A stretch of 64,000 bases of DNA from Pleurotus djamor (Eukaryota > Basidiomycota > Agaricomycetes > Agaricales > Pleurotaceae), in assembly GCA_029747585.1 (NCBI GenBank), contig JAPEVF010000189.1, forward strand, positions 1 to 64,000, given 5' to 3'. The notes beneath the pieces were generated by a model that was given only the letters and a program-made list of their open reading frames with translations, was not told the DNA's origin and did no database searches. The position numbers and the translations under genes were made by a program. How positions within the stretch are numbered: the first letter of the stretch is position 1; each line of letters begins with the position of its first letter. Of this stretch, positions 23,663 to 35,675 are shown piece after piece.

Positions 23663-24958
23663 CTACTACTAGACGGTGAAATGCCGTGCAATGGTGTCAC
23701 CTCTTATTTCATTGTTTTAAGTAAAATCTGCGCTACAGCCAATGTTGTATCAAATCCCCAAACTTGATCCATATGAAGTATAGATAAATGGGGGGGATTG
23801 CGGTTGCAGCCATCACTCAAGGATAAATCGTGCTCAAGTCTTAGGAAGTCTTAGGTCTAAGTCCAAGGAGCCTCCAGGTCAGCGTTGCGACTCCTGAAAG
23901 GTCTCCTGTCGCCTACGCGACCACGTGGGCGCGTACTCTCAAGCCATCCGCTCCTTTCCAGTTCCCTTCTTTGCCCTCAGACCATTAGATTCATATTCGT
24001 CGTGATGTACCTTTCTATCACTTCTTCGCTGCCTATTTCAATATGTATAAGAAGCTGGACACGTCGCGACTTGCCGTGAAAATGACTTTTTTCAATTGGA
24101 AGTGGGTCTCCCTGTGCCTTTCCTTTCTCCTTTTCCTTGATTACGCCGACTGCCCGTTTAAGCCATGCGCCAATCTTGCCCATCTTTCTATCTTTCTCGG
24201 TGATATATATGTCCTCATTCGCTTGCATCGTAGGACTCGGACGGAAGGGGCGCCATGTGCGGCGGGGATACCTAGATGACGGAGAGGAATCAGGCATGGA
24301 CAGACTAATGTTTGTACGCTGCCAGTGTGTCATTGTGCTGCGTCATTGTATGCTAAACTCATTGCTGCTAGATGGTGCTGAACGTGACTGCATCGTTGTA
24401 TTACTTCGAAGGAACAAGTCTCCAGTAGCAAAACGCGCGCACCGTGTCGACGTCATTAATTTGAAGCTGATGGCAAAGCTATTGGCGTCAGGGCTTTCAC
24501 GAAGATTTCGGGCGTCCTTTTGGAGCTCTTGGAGTTGGAGTTCTTGCGGATGGTGGTTCTGATCCCAAGTTGTCGTTTCAGCGGGAGCGACGCGATTCTC
24601 AGCGACGCGACACCATTTAGGTCAGAATATGGGACGGTATCGTTGATTACCAACCGGTGCTATCGAACCAATGACGCCTGCATGCTCTTTGACGTGAAGA
24701 CACGCCTTCCATCTATTATCAAGGTAGATTTTAGCCTGAGTTTTAGTGCCTCGATGCTCACAGTTCATGGTCCTTTCTAGCTACCTTTGCAACAAGAATC
24801 TAACCCGATCTCCCCGCATCCCTCTATGCTCCTACGGTGCATATCGGATTGCTTCCTCCTCCCTATCAGACAAGGACCTTGGGCAAAACAAGGCGGGCGC
24901 GATACTCGTTAGCGGTGCCTATCGCATTGGCGGAATTGTTTGGGAGTATTTTCACTTG
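23663..24958. other. Intergenic, F-box B to C
   Basis: About 1.3 kb. Overlapping ORFs on both strands (23977-24333 minus, 24137-24562 plus) show no conserved domain. Nothing else was recognised. Confidence 0.4.
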
Positions 24959-24988
24959 TGTGTGGATCTGCTAGTGTGGCGCCACCCT
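24959..24988 (+). promoter_or_regulatory. Conserved leader upstream of F-box C
   Basis: Diverged version of the 30-bp leader (TGTGTGGATCTGCT ... GGCGCCACCCT), 29 bp before the ATG at 25018. Confidence 0.5.
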
Positions 24989-25017
24989 CTCGCCCTGCCC
25001 ACCGGAGTCCCATCTCA

Positions 25018-25840
25018 ATGCCTCCCCAACTTCCCACCGACCTACTANTTTCATCTATTCACCTACTTCCCCGTCACAACACTTCTACTCGCTCGTGGCG
25101 TCTCCCAGCAATGGTGCAGCGTTCTGGATAACGCAAGCATTCATCCCATCCGACGCAAGTTGATGGACATGTACCTCATATTCGTCCACGAACCTTGGTT
25201 CCTAGATAGTCGACCGTGGACTGTCGACCATCTCTCGGCCTTCGACAGGGAAGCTTACATCAACACGCTGCTCAATAATTACCCCTACCTACCAGAATCG
25301 TTCCAAATTTGGGTCCTGGAATGGCCAGCCAAAGCAGCATTCGCTTGCGTCTGGCCTGGCCTTCCAGAAATACCTCACGATGAGATGGGACCATCCTTCA
25401 GAGATCGCTATGGCTGGAATATGCTCAGTTCGAGCAAGCCAGCTATATGGTCGTTGCAATACTCTGACGAAGAGAAATTGGAGGAAGGGACAAGTCCGGA
25501 GCTCCTTCCAGCCATCCCCCTCTTTCATAACCCGGGCTCATACTGCATATGGCTTATGCTCGACCCTAGGGAGGAGTTTCGCGGCCGCGTTTTATACACT
25601 GTCGAGGAGGAGTCATTTTCTTCCGCTCTCGAAAGGAACTGCGATGGGGTGATCCTTCCCAATTGGATTTCATATCTTCATTGGGAGGTTGCGAGGTTGA
25701 AGAGGACTCGAGCATGGAGCGATAAACACGGAGAGGGATGGGGGCGTTTCAGCATGAATAGTCTGCCATTTAGGGAGGAGGATAGGCTACAGTTTGTGCC
25801 GTGGATCGCGGTCAATACTGTTTTGGAGACCACCGTGTAA
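25018..25840 (+). CDS. F-box-like protein C (tandem family), broken by an N
   Basis: Single-exon paralogue of F-box genes A, B and D. The N at 25048 lies inside the F-box. Reading it as a base shifts the frame after LPTDLL; ignoring it gives a continuous 273-aa protein whose F-box reads LLFHLFTYFPVTTLLLARGV. The total length then matches the paralogues. The domain after it (LEWPAKAAFACVWPGLPEI, RDRYGWNMLSS, EEFRGRVLYTVEE) is intact. So the gene is probably sound and the N an assembly artefact. Confidence 0.78.
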
Positions 25841-26114
25841 GCCATAATCCAAGTACCCGGTCAACCTCGGACCTCTTTGTGCACCGTTTCAGCCTTGCGC
25901 AGCGTTGACGTCGTTAGAATGAAGGTTTGGCTCGCTCGAAGGTCTCGGTCATTATCACAGACGATGATTCTTCAACTTTCCGAAGCCAAGGTTGGATTGT
26001 CGCGGGAGCAAGACCGACGATGAAGGGTTAGTTGGCTGACTTGATCCTCGAAGTCGCTCTCCCCCAGCACCGCCGTGAATCCCAATCCCAATATGGGCGG
26101 GTAGTTCATTTGCC

Positions 26115-26144
26115 TGTGTGGGTCCGCTAGTGTGGCGTCGCCCT
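26115..26144 (+). promoter_or_regulatory. Conserved leader upstream of F-box D
   Basis: Third copy of the ~30-bp leader (TGTGTGGGTCCGCTAG start), 39 bp before the ATG at 26183. Nearly identical to the copy before F-box B. Confidence 0.6.
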
Positions 26145-26182
26145 CCGTAGAAATTGCTCTAACTCGCCACGATCCCATCCCC

Positions 26183-26995
26183 ATGCCTCCCCAACTTCCC
26201 ACTGAACTACTGTTTCGCATATTCACCTACTTCCCTCTCGCGACGCTTCTAATCGCCCGTGGCGTTTCCCAGCAATGGCGCAGCGTGTTGAATAGCGCTG
26301 CCATTCATCCCATCCGACGCGAGTTGATGGACATATACTTAACATGCATCCGCGAGTCTTGGTTCTTAGATAGTCGGTCTTGGACTGTCGACAACCTCTC
26401 TACCTTTGATAGGCAAGCCTATGCTCGGGCACTACTCGGGCATTATCCCTATCTACCAGAATCCTTCCTGATTTGGCTTTTGGAATGGCCAGCGAAAGCA
26501 GCGTTCGCTTGGGTCTGGCCTGGTCTCCCGGAGTTACAGGAGGATGAAATGGGACCATTCTGTAGAGATCGGTATGGCTGGAATATGCTCAGCTCGAATA
26601 AGCCACATATATGGTCTTTGCAGTACATTGACGAAGAATCCGTCGAAGAAGGGTCAAGTCCAGAGTTCCTTCCGGCCATCCCTCTATTCCATTACCCGGG
26701 CGGGTATGCCATATGGCTTCTGCTTGACCCTCGGGAAGAGTTTCGCGGCCGTGTTGTTTACACCATCGAGGAGGGAACATTGTCTTCGGCGCTCGAGAGG
26801 AACGAAGATGGGAAGATCTTCCCGGATTGGATTGTATACCTTCGCTGGGAGATTTCGAGGTTGACGAGATCACGAGCATTCTGTGACAAACAAGGAAAGG
26901 AATGGGGGATGAGCAAGATGGGAATTCATCCGTTTGGGGAGAAGGATAGGATTCCTCTTGTGCCGTGGACCCAGGCCAATACCGCGATCGTTTGA
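26183..26995 (+). CDS. F-box-like protein D (tandem family)
   Basis: Single-exon gene, 270 aa, last of the four tandem paralogues. F-box-like N-terminus LPTELLFRIFTYFPLATLLI with GVSQQWRSVL, then the family domain (LEWPAKAAFAWVWPGLPEL, DEMGPFCRDRYGWNML, LPAIPLFHYPGGYAIW, REEFRGRVVYTIEEGTL). No defects. Likely SCF adaptor by inference. Confidence 0.83.
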   Translation: MPPQLPTELLFRIFTYFPLATLLIARGVSQQWRSVLNSAAIHPIRRELMDIYLTCIRESWFLDSRSWTVDNLSTFDRQAYARALLGHYPYLPESFLIWLLEWPAKAAFAWVWPGLPELQEDEMGPFCRDRYGWNMLSSNKPHIWSLQYIDEESVEEGSSPEFLPAIPLFHYPGGYAIWLLLDPREEFRGRVVYTIEEGTLSSALERNEDGKIFPDWIVYLRWEISRLTRSRAFCDKQGKEWGMSKMGIHPFGEKDRIPLVPWTQANTAIV

Positions 26996-27782
26996 TAGGC
27001 TGGATACTGTATTATTTGAGTGCAAGTGCCCGGCTCACCTCTTAGGCTGAGAACTGGTCTACGGTCTACCCACCTCTTCGTATACTGTATCCCCAGGCTT
27101 GGGCGTGCCCTTTGCGTGCCCCCGATAATTCACTCTGAGTCAGAGCTTGAAACTTGGAGTAACTACCTTCAAGTCTTAGCTTCAGGTATATAATCGTCAA
27201 CTCGACAGTGGAGGCATCTCAGATCTCAACCCCTGGGCACGTGTCTTGCCTTTCCAGTTTGGGACGGATTTACTTTAACTTACTCATTGGTTTGTTCTCC
27301 TTCAGGCTTCCACCGTGGCCAACATTATCCCCCACGTTCAGATTCTCAGAATGCCGCCATCGCCTCTCCCGCAGTCTCTTCCAACACTCACAGGGCAACA
27401 ATATATCTGCTCCGCTGTTGTCCTGCGTGGGCTTTTCTTTGGCGAATCCCTACCTCGGTCCTATAGTACCTTCCAAATGGTTGATGCCTTTCGTTTGCAG
27501 CTTTAGCGTCTCCCGCAAGAGCTGGTCATTTAGCCTACGGTGACAACAAGTCGTCAGTTTTACCAGCGGCAATCTTCAGATAACTGCCGTGGCACGAGGC
27601 CTACATGAGAACGTCAACTGTATTAGGTTCCCTTTTACGGCGCCATAGATTGCCGCTGGTCCTTGTTCGCAGTACGCCAGCCATTGAACAAGACAGACTC
27701 GTCTCGCAGCCTCCCTCAACCCTCAGCAACGAATAGACCACACCGTTTTCCAGTCTCCAGGGTTAGGGCTGCTCTTCTCCAT
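26996..27782. other. Intergenic, F-box D to HR gene 1
   Basis: About 790 bp. A small ORF (27208-27543) has no recognisable domain. A TATATAAT-like box lies near 27186. No repeat or RNA was recognised. Confidence 0.4.
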
Positions 27783-29569
27783 ATGAAATTCTCGCTTCTT
27801 GTGAGTACTAACATCCGCGCAATGCCCGTTTCCACGTATGTCTGAACTTCCTCCACTGGAAGGCGTGTTTTGGCTGTGTACGCCCCGACGCAGAGGTGGT
27901 TGCTCAGATCCACTCTGATGTAGTCTCTGTGAGTAATTGGCCGGCCCACATCTGTTATCGAAGTTGACTGAAGCTTTCCAGGTGAAATGTGCTGAGACAG
28001 AGGACGTGGAGAAGCCTCTGCGATCCAAGTGGAAAGGCAGTACCGAATCATTGCCGATGACGTTGAGCTCGGATACCAGTACCCTTGTGGACGTGGAAGA
28101 TACGAAGACCCCGCAGAAAGACGTATTCATTGCGCCGACTTGCCCGAAGAAGAGGGCGCCTACACCGAGCAAGCCGACCGCGCCGCTCAGGCTCAATACA
28201 CGTCGACCAGCTGATGGTGGATGTGATTCGACGCTTCTGTGGTTACCAACGAGCGTGGATCAATCTGACTCTGAGAACATTAAGTCAGTCTTTCCCTCTC
28301 TCTCAAGGAACCGTAAACTCACCTTTCCAATTGCCTAGGCGAACATATTTGAGTGTTGATGGAGAACCCCTCAAGCAAAACCATAGTCCTTCGGATGCTT
28401 TGAGGCAGCTCGACGAATGGTCTCCCCTCGACCCAACGGTGCCCATCGAAACTTGGTACGAGGAACTCTGCAAGACTCGTCCGCCATGGTTGATGCCGGT
28501 ATGTGGTTTCCCTTGATTACCTTTCGGCGAATGACTGATTGTGCTTACTCGCCGATCTCTTGATGATCTAGTCACTGCGTGTCATCAAAGCGGAGAAGGT
28601 TATCGAGCCTGTCAAGCAAAGTTGCGAAGAGCTTCTCCAGGCCCTTAAATCTTGGAGTCAAATGAGATCACGATGCAGCGACGGATATGTCCAATTGGCC
28701 GATTCTATCATTGACGTAGTTGAAGGTTTTGATTCCCTTGGAATTGATCAAAGGTGTGTATACACCACTCATCTCACACGTCCTCGCGATCTTACGTACA
28801 CCAGTGAACTTTTCTCGATACCTGAAGAACTCCGTCAGGTCCTGGAGACCTGTCTTGCTAAAGACACTATTCCAGAAGATGTGGAATTGTATCTACCGGC
28901 CATCCGCCAAATCACAAGTCGAATTACTGGTCTACAGCACCCCCTTCTCATCCAACCTAGGCAGACACCTTTTAGGTCCAACCGCTATCATCGGCCACCT
29001 GTGGGTTTCCGAGAAACACCTGACGAAGAGCCGTGAGTTCACACCTACATCTAGCTTGTAGATTCCAAGTTTACTTATCCTGGTTTCCGGTGCCAGAGAC
29101 TCTGCATCACGCGACAAAGTGAGTAGCCATTTCGGGTGACTAAGGCTTCACCACATCTGACAGCTTCCTTTATCAGCTAAGAGCTGCCGCGAACACTGCG
29201 AGACGTCTTTCCGAGAAGCTCATCAGTTGCCTCCAGCGGTGGGCTAAGTCAAGGATGGAAATCAGCAAGCAGTTCGTCGTACTTGCAGACCATTTCAACA
29301 ATGCCGTTGCTGCGTCGAACTGTCGCGAGAACTATCTAAGGTGCGTAGTCGTTACTCTTTGTACTTTCGCATCCACCAAACTCCGTCTAAATCCATTCCG
29401 TTCTAGAGACCTCGTCTCTGTCCCTATACACCTTCGCGAAGTCCTGAAACTATGTCTTGCCGAGGACGCTATCCCAGAGAACATCAAAATCCGTCTCGAT
29501 ACCGTCGAAAAGGCGACGAAAAATCTGATGAAAGGTTTAGATCGCGTGTACTATGGAGGTCGTGTCTAA
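27783..29569 (+). CDS. HR family protein 1 (two helical repeats, unrecognised)
   Basis: Nine exons with consistent phases give 434 aa: 27783-27800, 27863-27928, 27982-28283, 28339-28498, 28572-28753, 28805-29032, 29097-29118, 29177-29340, 29407-29569. I do not recognise the family. After a low-complexity N-terminus come a LDEWSP-type segment and then two related helical repeats. Each repeat has a heptad-rich helix (LLQALKSWSQMRSRCSDGYV; LISCLQRWAKSRMEISKQF) and a following helix pair (LRQVLETCLAKDTIPEDVE; LREVLKLCLAEDAIPENIK), split by a phase-2 intron at the same place. This copy stops after repeat 2 and lacks the basic tail of the other members. Possible coiled-coil or scaffold protein; no function inferred. 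Confidence 0.78.
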
Positions 29570-30230
29570 ATTGCATGTGTATTTATTGTCTTGACTCTTT
29601 GTGTATGTTGGTAGGGTTTCGCCCCAGTTTCATAGGTATCAATTGATTTGAACCTTCATCTGATTAGGGACTCAGGCCTCAGGGATTGAAGCGAATGCCT
29701 CTTCGCAGGAAAAATCCGATCACTCAATCAAGCAGAATTTCCGAAATCTGCTCTCCTGAGTTCTGCTCCTATACTCCTGAACTACCTGCAGTCACGTCGC
29801 TCGTCACGCGTCGAGGGTCACGCTCCAGGGTTTGTTTTGACCTCCATGTTCTATCCTAGCCTGGTAAATTCCCGCAATTTCGCGTACAACATCAATGAAG
29901 AAGCTGGTTTAGCTCGCCTTCTCTCGAAATAGCTTCCTCAGCCTCGGGGAAATGACCCTGCAAGCAGTGGAAGGCCAATGGATTGGGAACAAATGGATGC
30001 TTGGCAAATGTTCGTATCCATGTTCCTCAATTCAAGGATCAGTCTTTCTAAAAGCGATCTATTGCGGATGTAACAGCTTCTGGGACAGCTTTTGGACATC
30101 TGCCCAACCGACTTCGCATTAAGTACCCTGGGGGACCCAATGTTATCCTCAAAGTCTAGTTTTATTTTGAACGAGGGCCAGATACCGACCAGACATCGTC
30201 TCACACAACGAGAGCGGCCGAGGTAGCAAA
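29570..30230. other. Intergenic, HR gene 1 to WD40 gene
   Basis: About 660 bp with no supported gene; ORFs of less than 90 codons only. Confidence 0.4.
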
Positions 30231-33217
30231 ATGAATGGGACTAGTCACGGTGAGCACTTTTGTATGTGATCAATGATTATCCTGGCAGCTCATCTTCTTG
30301 GCAAAGATCGTCCATGCCAATGTCCCCCCATCATCTACAACAACAACTATGGCTCAGGCGTGTTTAACTACGTCGTAGGCACGCAATCCAACTACAACGG
30401 CTTGATAACCATTGAACGCGATGGATTACCCAATCCCGGCGGCGAGCCCAGAGTTCATCTCGAACTCAACGATTCCTACAGGCTACAGCCGTTTTTGGAT
30501 GTGATTGATCACCTCGATGTGATATGTAGCTTGGTGGCCGCGCCGACCACTTCATCTTCATCGTCATCAGTGTTGGCTCACCTGCGTCAAATCCGCGAAC
30601 ATCTCTCCTACGCTCACCGGGCTTTCGATGTGCTGATCGTGAATTTCCCAGACACGATCAACTCGTTCCACTACTTCAAGCAGTTCGAAGCTTTCAACCA
30701 GTGTAGCACTCCGACGTTACTTCGACTTCGGTATCTCATCCAGGCCTCTCAGGGACAGTCCTCGATCACTCAGCGACGCGTCCTCAATTATCTAGACTCT
30801 CGTCATGACTGGATTGATGCTGTGAAGGCATTTCTCAAGGGCATGCGCCCGAGATTGGAATCCTTCCTGAGAATAGTTTCTAGGTATGTTTTCTGCTGTG
30901 TATCTACCATCGTGCGGTTCCTCATCCTGATCCCCTATAGCCGCTGGGTAGAACATATTGAAAGCAGTACTCCATTATGGCAAATTACCAACCTCACTGC
31001 GGAGATTCGGCGCGCTTGCTACCCTACCTTCCGCCACCTCAAGTTCGATTGCTTCTTTCTCAAAGACCACTTGGGTAACCAAGTCCCCATTCCCCTCGTT
31101 TTCTGCACAAATTGGATCGTACGTTTACACCGCCGCTTGATCAACTCTCACTGACATTTTCCTAGGAATTGAACACCATCATTCACCGTCTTTGCAAGAG
31201 CCTTGATGGTGCCGAATACATCTCGAACGGTCTTTGGGAACTTATCAACGCGTCTGATGCCCAAGTGATCCACAGAGACCGCGGTTCTATCTCCAACTTC
31301 ATTATCTCGGAACACATCTACGAGATCAGCATCATCCTTCGGCTCTTGGTCGTTTCCACATCCCAATGCCCCCAGTGTAGGTCGTCACATCTGGACAGAG
31401 GGGAGAATGGCTGGAAAGCCTGGTGAGTCTATTAGTGCGGACACGCTGCCCTTGCGCTGATTTTGGCCTGGTCATCGGACAGCTCTTGCTGTGGCACCAA
31501 ATTTAAGATGAACATCTTACCAGACATTATAAGTTCAGACAGTAAGGTGCTCACATCAAGGGACAATGGCTTGAACAGCACAGCTGTGCTGGTACCTTCT
31601 GTTTTGCCTACGTCCTCAGGGTAAGCCACTGCATCGTCTCGTTGCGACTATTCATTCAAATTCACTTGTGTATAGATCACGGCTGAAGCGACTGGGTTCT
31701 GTCCTCAGTAAAGTGAGCCCCACACGGCTCTCGTTCTCCAAGCGACTTCCGCGCGTTTCCGTATCAGGGTTGAAGTCGTCATCGGTCACCAGTCCCTCAA
31801 CTAGTATCAGTACCCCGTACGTTCATTCTTGGTCGATGCCTCAATAACACTCTGATTTCTTGCGTAGCTTACCACTGGATCTTACCGAGCACCCCTCAAC
31901 AAACAAATTCCGACGCATTTCTATCCGTGCACCTCCTCAAGGTTCGTTAGCGTGGATAGAAGAATACTTATCCAAACTACTTTGCCACGCCAACCCTTCC
32001 TACCAGAAGCCATCGCCTGAGATGAACCCACTACAACGTGTATCGTTGTTGGTCGAGGATCTCTTTGGATTAGCCCCAACACCCCCTGAGGGCCTGAAGC
32101 GACAGCACTCTCTTGCAGAACTTGTCATTCTTGTCAAGTCCATCGCACGCATTTTCCCCCAACACCATTTGAATATTCCGAGGCTTGTAGCATCCCTTGG
32201 AAATTGTACGTACAGATTGTCAGTGGTCATGTTGACATTCGTCTCATTTTCCTCATAGCAGAGATTTTGCCCCAGGCTCGTGCACCGTCGCCGAACGATG
32301 ATCATGTCTTCTGTCGTCTCATCGTCTGGGGACGCGATGGAAACATGCCCACCTTCTTGTCCAGTTCCAAGACGACATTCTACCAGTGGTCGCCCTCCAA
32401 CGGCAACATGGTTGTCGCCCCGTACCAATCAGAGCAGGCGGATGTTTACATTTCCACCATCCATTCATCCGGGAAATTCATTGCTCTCGCGTATTGGAGC
32501 GCGATGGTCCGAGTCTACAAAGCCTCAACGGGAGCCTTAGTATCTACAATATCTTTACAGAAGAAGAGTCGTGTTTCTCATTTCGCGTTCTCTCCTGCCG
32601 GCCAATCCCTAGCAACTGGATCAATCGACTTCCATATCAGAATATGGAACTTCCGGACAGGACGAAAGCGCGGGCGTACCTTGAAGGGCCATCTCTCCAA
32701 CATCATCGCACTCGTTTTCGCCCCCGATGGCCGAAAGCTTGCATCAGGCTCGCACGATGATACCATTCGCGTCTGGGATGCGCTGACCGGTCAGGCTCTC
32801 TTTGTATACGAAGTTAACCTCCGCTCGCCCGCAATGACTTGGTCGCCCGATGGAAGGTACCTTGTCCACGCAGTCTATGATGGGTATAATTATTCTTGTG
32901 TTGTTCAAGATGTCACGGTCGCAACGGGCAAGACAGCCACCAGATTGGTGGGAGATAGCCGCTTCATCAATTCGTTGGCCTTCGCACCGGACGGAAAACA
33001 AATTGTTGCAAATACCGGTTTGTGGGAGGCTACAATTTCGCTCCGAGTGTGGGATGTGGAGACTTGGAGACTTCTGGCCATCTTCAGCACCGCTCAACGC
33101 CAGCGAGCCATACCATCTGTGCCTCATAGACAGGTTGCGTCTGTTGCCTTTTCACCAAACGGACAGTTTATCGCTGCAATCTCTGATTACGGCGATGCCT
33201 CAGTTTGGACAGCGTAA
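30231..33217 (+). CDS. Large protein with ubiquitin-like region and WD40 repeats
   Basis: Eight exons give 874 aa: 30231-30249, 30289-30883, 30941-31118, 31166-31422, 31483-31620, 31676-31816, 31868-32205, 32259-33217. The first ~45 residues hold an Asn/Gly-rich segment (YNNNYGSGVFNYVVGTQSNY) that looks like amyloid-type (RHIM-like) motifs at the N-termini of fungal immune-type receptors. A helical domain follows (LQPFLDVIDHLDVICSLV...). Residues ~245-330 (FFLKDHLGNQVPIPLVFCT...) resemble a fungal ubiquitin-like domain. A Ser-rich linker leads to a C-terminal WD40 propeller (HFAFSPAGQSLATGSIDFHI, LKGHLSN, DDTIRVWDALTG, LAFAPDGKQIV, RVWDVETW). The short 39-nt first intron and first exon are the least certain parts. 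Confidence 0.8.
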
Positions 33218-33294
33218 ATCTCTCCGCAGATACCGAATTCTTCTTTGTTGCTATTGAGTTCTACATGAATCCTTGTGCGCCTGAGGGCACATGC

Positions 33295-33515
33295 AGATGG
33301 ACTTTGCCATGTCAAGAGACATTGTCAAGCGGTTCCATGTGCCCACTGACTTGCACGACTGCATTCGCGTGAGCCCTGCTCCTTGTCAACGCCGTAGATC
33401 TGGCGCCGTGAGGACGACGTCAACGGCATTATAAGACCCTCGGAAGTCACCAATGAGACGACGAAACGCTCCAAAAGTTCAGCAATGAAACCCAGCAGTG
33501 CCATTGAAGCCGCCC
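33295..33515 (+). pseudogene. Relic of PIW family gene
   Basis: This stretch aligns by eye with the middle of the intact PIW gene at 35.7-36.4 kb (its 36055-36260 segment). It matches FAMxRxIVKRFxVPxxLHD and later the NGIIRPSE and QQCH-like stretch, but with stops and indels. No complete ORF remains. It is a dead fourth copy of that family, lying just after the WD40 gene. Confidence 0.65.
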
Positions 33516-33634
33516 ATTGACTTGGTTACATACTACAACATCACACGGAATATTTCTTGTATTTTATTCACTAGTTGCCTGTGGAGTGAAGCTTAAGGTC
33601 CCCTGGACTCCCCGCCCAACTCTAAGCTTTGGAT

Positions 33635-34962
33635 TGCTTCAAGTCGGATTCATTTGGCACATGAGGCGGATGGGGCCGTGGCCTGGGCTGCTCGTTTCCT
33701 TATACCAAGTAGACGTGCCAGCCTGAGGATACAATGGATCCAAAAGATGGATCGGGGGGCAGCTGATCGGGGGGCAGCTGATCCATGAACCTGTCCCAGA
33801 GGTCCCTGTATATCACGACCGACCTTTTGCTCATCTGACCCGTGGAAGTTGCAGAGTTCACATGAACAGGCGGCCCTCTGGACTGCAAGTCGTGGCTCAC
33901 ATGCAGTGTTGAAATTCAGGAGGAGTTGCTCTGTGATCTGTCGAACACGTGGGAGATGCAGTTCAACATCTTCCGGGGTCGCATTTTCTGCGAGACAGAT
34001 ATCCAGGATGTTGCGGAGGTCTACTGTAGAAGCAAGAAGTGGGTCGCTGGCGAAGTGACTGAGTTAGAGGACTGAATGGGAAGATGCCTCAGGAAGATAA
34101 TAAAGCCCACCTTGTAGTCAAGCCTCCGGCGTCACCAAGTGCTGCAACAACTTCATGGCAATGTTCTTCTAGCTCCTTGTATGCGTCTCTGATTTGTCCT
34201 CTCAGCTCACCCCATCTCATGAGATCTGAAATGATCTTGAGAGTATCCGACCGCAAACGGTATCTCATCTGTTGATGAACCAATCAGATAGTCTTTTTAG
34301 AGGTACTAAAAGTGAAATACGACTGTACCGAAGAGAATTTTTCTTCGTCAAGTCGGACCAAACAGTTCGTAGTCCCCAACTCGAAATCTGCTATTTTCCT
34401 CTGGGATCGCTCAGCACGCACCAATTGTGATTCCAATGTGGGATCCTCAGGAGGCTCTGCCGCCCTAGGACACCAATTAGCTCGATTTAACCATGGCAAG
34501 CAGAAGAAAACTGACCGGCGTAGATTAAGAAGTGTCCCATCATCGGTGACAAGTTCTGGTCTTTCATGCGTCTTCTCCTCCTTCCGTGACTGTGCTTGGG
34601 GCACCCAGACTTCCGGGAAATCACCAACTAAAACCGGGGGCATGGGGGAGGGTGCCGCTGAAAAGTCCTTTGTCTTTCAATCTATTCAGCTTGTGCACCA
34701 TTTCACACATATATCTACTTAGTGCATACTGTCTGTACAAGCCCCGAAAGCTCGGAGATTTGGCTGACCGTGCTAGCGGCAGGCAGCTGAGATTGTTGAG
34801 CAATCACTTCGCTTGAACCGCCAGGTGGACGATTGTGCAGGAATTGTGCATCTTCCGTGACATTATGATCAGGGCGAGATGGAAGACTAACAAAGTCCCT
34901 TCTGTCAGTAAGGTAAGGGACACGACAGCCTTTTCCGACCACTTACTTGGATCTGGCATCAT
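33635..34962 (-). pseudogene. HR family copy, decayed
   Basis: Minus-strand copy of the HR family. Recognisable exons: about 34960, 34880-34770, 34640-34500, 34450-34320, 34280-34115 (MRYRLRSDTLKIISDLMRWG repeat helix), and 34057 onward (LRNILDICLAENATPEDVE). The basic tail is present near 33700 but reads SGWHVYLV-stop-GN: a TAA at 33702-33700 replaces the conserved Lys codon. In the frame of the LRNILDICLAE exon the tail is out of frame, and the first junction also does not fit. It is most likely a pseudogene, though a shortened product cannot be excluded. Confidence 0.65.
33750..33779. repeat. 15-bp direct repeat, two units
   Basis: Two perfect copies of GATCGGGGGGCAGCT (33750-33764, 33765-33779) inside the decayed HR copy. 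They encode a duplicated DQLPP in one minus frame. Probably a replication-slippage duplication. Confidence 0.85.
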
Positions 34963-35675
34963 CCGACATTCACTATAATCGTATAGGCGGGGAAAATAGC
35001 GGAAATATGGCCACGGCGATGAGCTGACCGTAATGAGACGGGCTCAGTACTCGGTTCTTACCACGGAAAGTCCTCAACCAGAAGCTGAGGAAAGTGAGAC
35101 CAGTCTAGACAGAGAGCACCAGTGTCGATCAGCAATTGGAGCTTCACATGTCACAGCTTTCAGCGTCTGCCACTTTGGATATCCGGAGGTAACGTCCAAA
35201 AAATGGTGATAGATACACACAGTTTCATCAATCAGCTCAAGTCAAAGGTTGAATAGGTGAGCGCGCGCCCTTCCCTTTGGGATGGCATATTTTTGGAGCA
35301 AAGATGTCACTGGTGAATTCGCCAGGATTGAAACAAGCTGAGGTGTTGCTGAGAAGAATGGCGAACTTCAAGCGAACTTGGTATCAAGTTGAACAGGGAG
35401 ACCACAGTACCACTGGTCTAGCTTGAAGCTAAGACGTTTAGCGAAGTATCTGAGAAATGAAGGGTATGGCACCGAAACGGCGACGAACTGGCAAGGTCAG
35501 TTGAAGAACAGCATCCCTGTTGAGGACGCGTGAGCACGTGACTGACACGTGTTCAGCCGCGTGGAATGTTTTGGGAACGTTGAAACAATGTTCATCAAAG
35601 AGTGAGTTGAGAACTCCTGGTATTCAAATCCGCGACAAATGCCCTGACTCACCGGCACCCTTCAACCTTTCAACC
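34963..35675. other. Intergenic before PIW gene 1
   Basis: About 710 bp without a supported gene. The last 200 bp weakly resemble 38420-38560 (CGACAAACTGGC and GCTCGCACGTGG-type matches), suggesting shared duplicated promoter sequence. Confidence 0.35.

Noticed and set aside
23977..24562. ORFs on both strands between F-box B and C
   Set aside because: No domain, no splice structure and no paralogue in the window.
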